Shown here piece by piece: positions 63,526-64,000 of a DNA stretch of 64,000 nucleotides. The stretch comes from 2-01-FULL-40-13 sp964433155 (lineage in GTDB: Bacteria; Patescibacteriota; Microgenomatia; UBA1406; GWC2-37-13). Position 1 is the first letter of the stretch, and every line of letters begins with the position of its first letter. The DNA lies in the NCBI GenBank assembly GCA_964433155.1, contig CAYSQE010000001.1:233381-297380 (forward strand), in the 5' to 3' direction. Position numbers and translations under genes: made by a program. The notes below the pieces were generated by a model. That model did no database searches, was not told the DNA's origin, and worked only from the letters and a program-made list of their open reading frames with translations.

Positions 63526-64000
63526 TTTATTTGTTTCTTTAAAATTTCTCCTAGGCGTTTAATAGTCTCACCATAGCCTGCCCAATCACCTTCTTTTTGA
63601 GAACGGATGGCTTCATCGTATAGTACTTGGGCTTGTTTAAAGAGATCTTTTATCTCTTGATCAACGACTGCGACTGATTGACCCGGATTTAATCGAGGTT
63701 GATCTGTTTTCTCTGTAACTCCAAATATTCTTGAAAGAGCCGCTTCTAAAGTTTCCTCCATAGCAATCTTATTTTCATAGGCAACAATAACCCGCTTAAG
63801 CTCTGGAATTTTTCCTGTTTCCGCTTTAAGATAGAGCGGCCTTACATAGATAAGAGACTCTTCAATCGGGATCACAAGGAGCGGTCCTTGAATAACCTGC
63901 GATCCTCTCTGATCCCATAGAGAGATCTGCCTGCTGACTTCAGCGTCCTGATTAATACGGCCGATAACCTGCTTTGGGCCAAAGATAAGTTTTTGTTTTG
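63522..64000 (-). CDS. UPF0182 family membrane protein (3' part)
   Basis: The C-terminal ~158 residues of a large UPF0182/COG1615 protein that continues beyond the window. Visible family stretches: FGPKQVIGRINQDAEVSRQI, LWDQRGSQVIQGPLLVIPIE, ESLIYVRPLYLKAETGKIPE and ELKRVIVAYENKIAMEETLE. Full-length members are about 900 aa with seven membrane helices and a large outside domain; function unknown. It ends with a translationally coupled micropeptide. Confidence 0.88.
   Translation of the reverse strand, partial: KQKLIFGPKQVIGRINQDAEVSRQISLWDQRGSQVIQGPLLVIPIEESLIYVRPLYLKAETGKIPELKRVIVAYENKIAMEETLEAALSRIFGVTEKTDQPRLNPGQSVAVVDQEIKDLFKQAQVLYDEAIRSQKEGDWAGYGETIKRLGEILKKQIK

Overview
The window is a gene-dense (about 35% GC by eye) bacterial chromosome segment. 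It most likely comes from a Candidate Phyla Radiation / Patescibacteria genome, probably of the Microgenomates type. The reasons are the many single-domain or shortened housekeeping proteins (IF-2 starting at the G domain, AspRS without the GAD insertion, Obg without a C-terminal domain, short HrcA), CPR-typical conserved proteins (DUF4012, DUF3048, DUF4446, DUF5678, DUF5679, UPF0182), small RRM proteins, and in-frame palindromic mini-repeats encoding SFAKASE-like and PPAGxAG peptides. This placement is inference; there is no rRNA in the window. A run of 10 N in groEL shows it is a scaffolded draft.

Layout. 0-7 kb: thymidine kinase, HAD phosphatase, argS, radA, a RodZ-like HTH protein, and elongation factor P next to its predicted lysyl-transferase EpmA. 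6.9-8.1 kb: small genes, a DUF5678/aspartic-protease pair and a dnaJ remnant. 8.1-12.2 kb: heat-shock operon hrcA-grpE-dnaK-dnaJ with a degenerate CIRCE. 12-21.5 kb: nfo, cca, and an operon DUF4446-DUF3048-wHTH-secD-secF-MBL. 21.5-31 kb: DUF4012, bL25, nusA-infB-DHH, rmuC, recJ. 31-34.7 kb: a leader RNA with terminator, aspS, a D,D-carboxypeptidase. 34.7-38.8 kb: a compact [NiFe]-hydrogenase locus with maturation genes. 38.8-44.8 kb: a shortened receiver, RRM proteins, typA, obg, an HPF-like protein. 44.8-52 kb: an accessory island with GH130-type proteins and a row of short genes separated by a recurring attC-like hairpin repeat. 52-64 kb: tRNA-Tyr, yjjX, a P-type ATPase, groEL-groES, a protease-less Lon-like ATPase, a four-helix-bundle element, tRNA-Ser and tRNA-Cys with a broken tRNA-Ser copy, NUDIX, UPF0182.

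Expression architecture. More than twenty genes have a -10 (often extended TGn) hexamer 5-7 bases before the start codon, so their mRNAs should be leaderless. A small minority (DUF5679, one RRM protein, the 76-aa protein at 31 kb) have strong Shine-Dalgarno sequences. Most other genes sit in operons with ATGA-type overlaps.

The most interesting items are (1) the attC-like cassette array at 44.85-51.25 kb, (2) a roughly 130-base leader with mutually exclusive hairpins and a terminator at 31.11-31.24 kb, (3) the two-subunit hydrogenase with two HypC-like proteins, (4) a (GAA)n tract forming the spacer of two related promoters, and (5) a palindromic mini-element that has entered protein genes in frame and has broken a tRNA-Ser in its anticodon loop.
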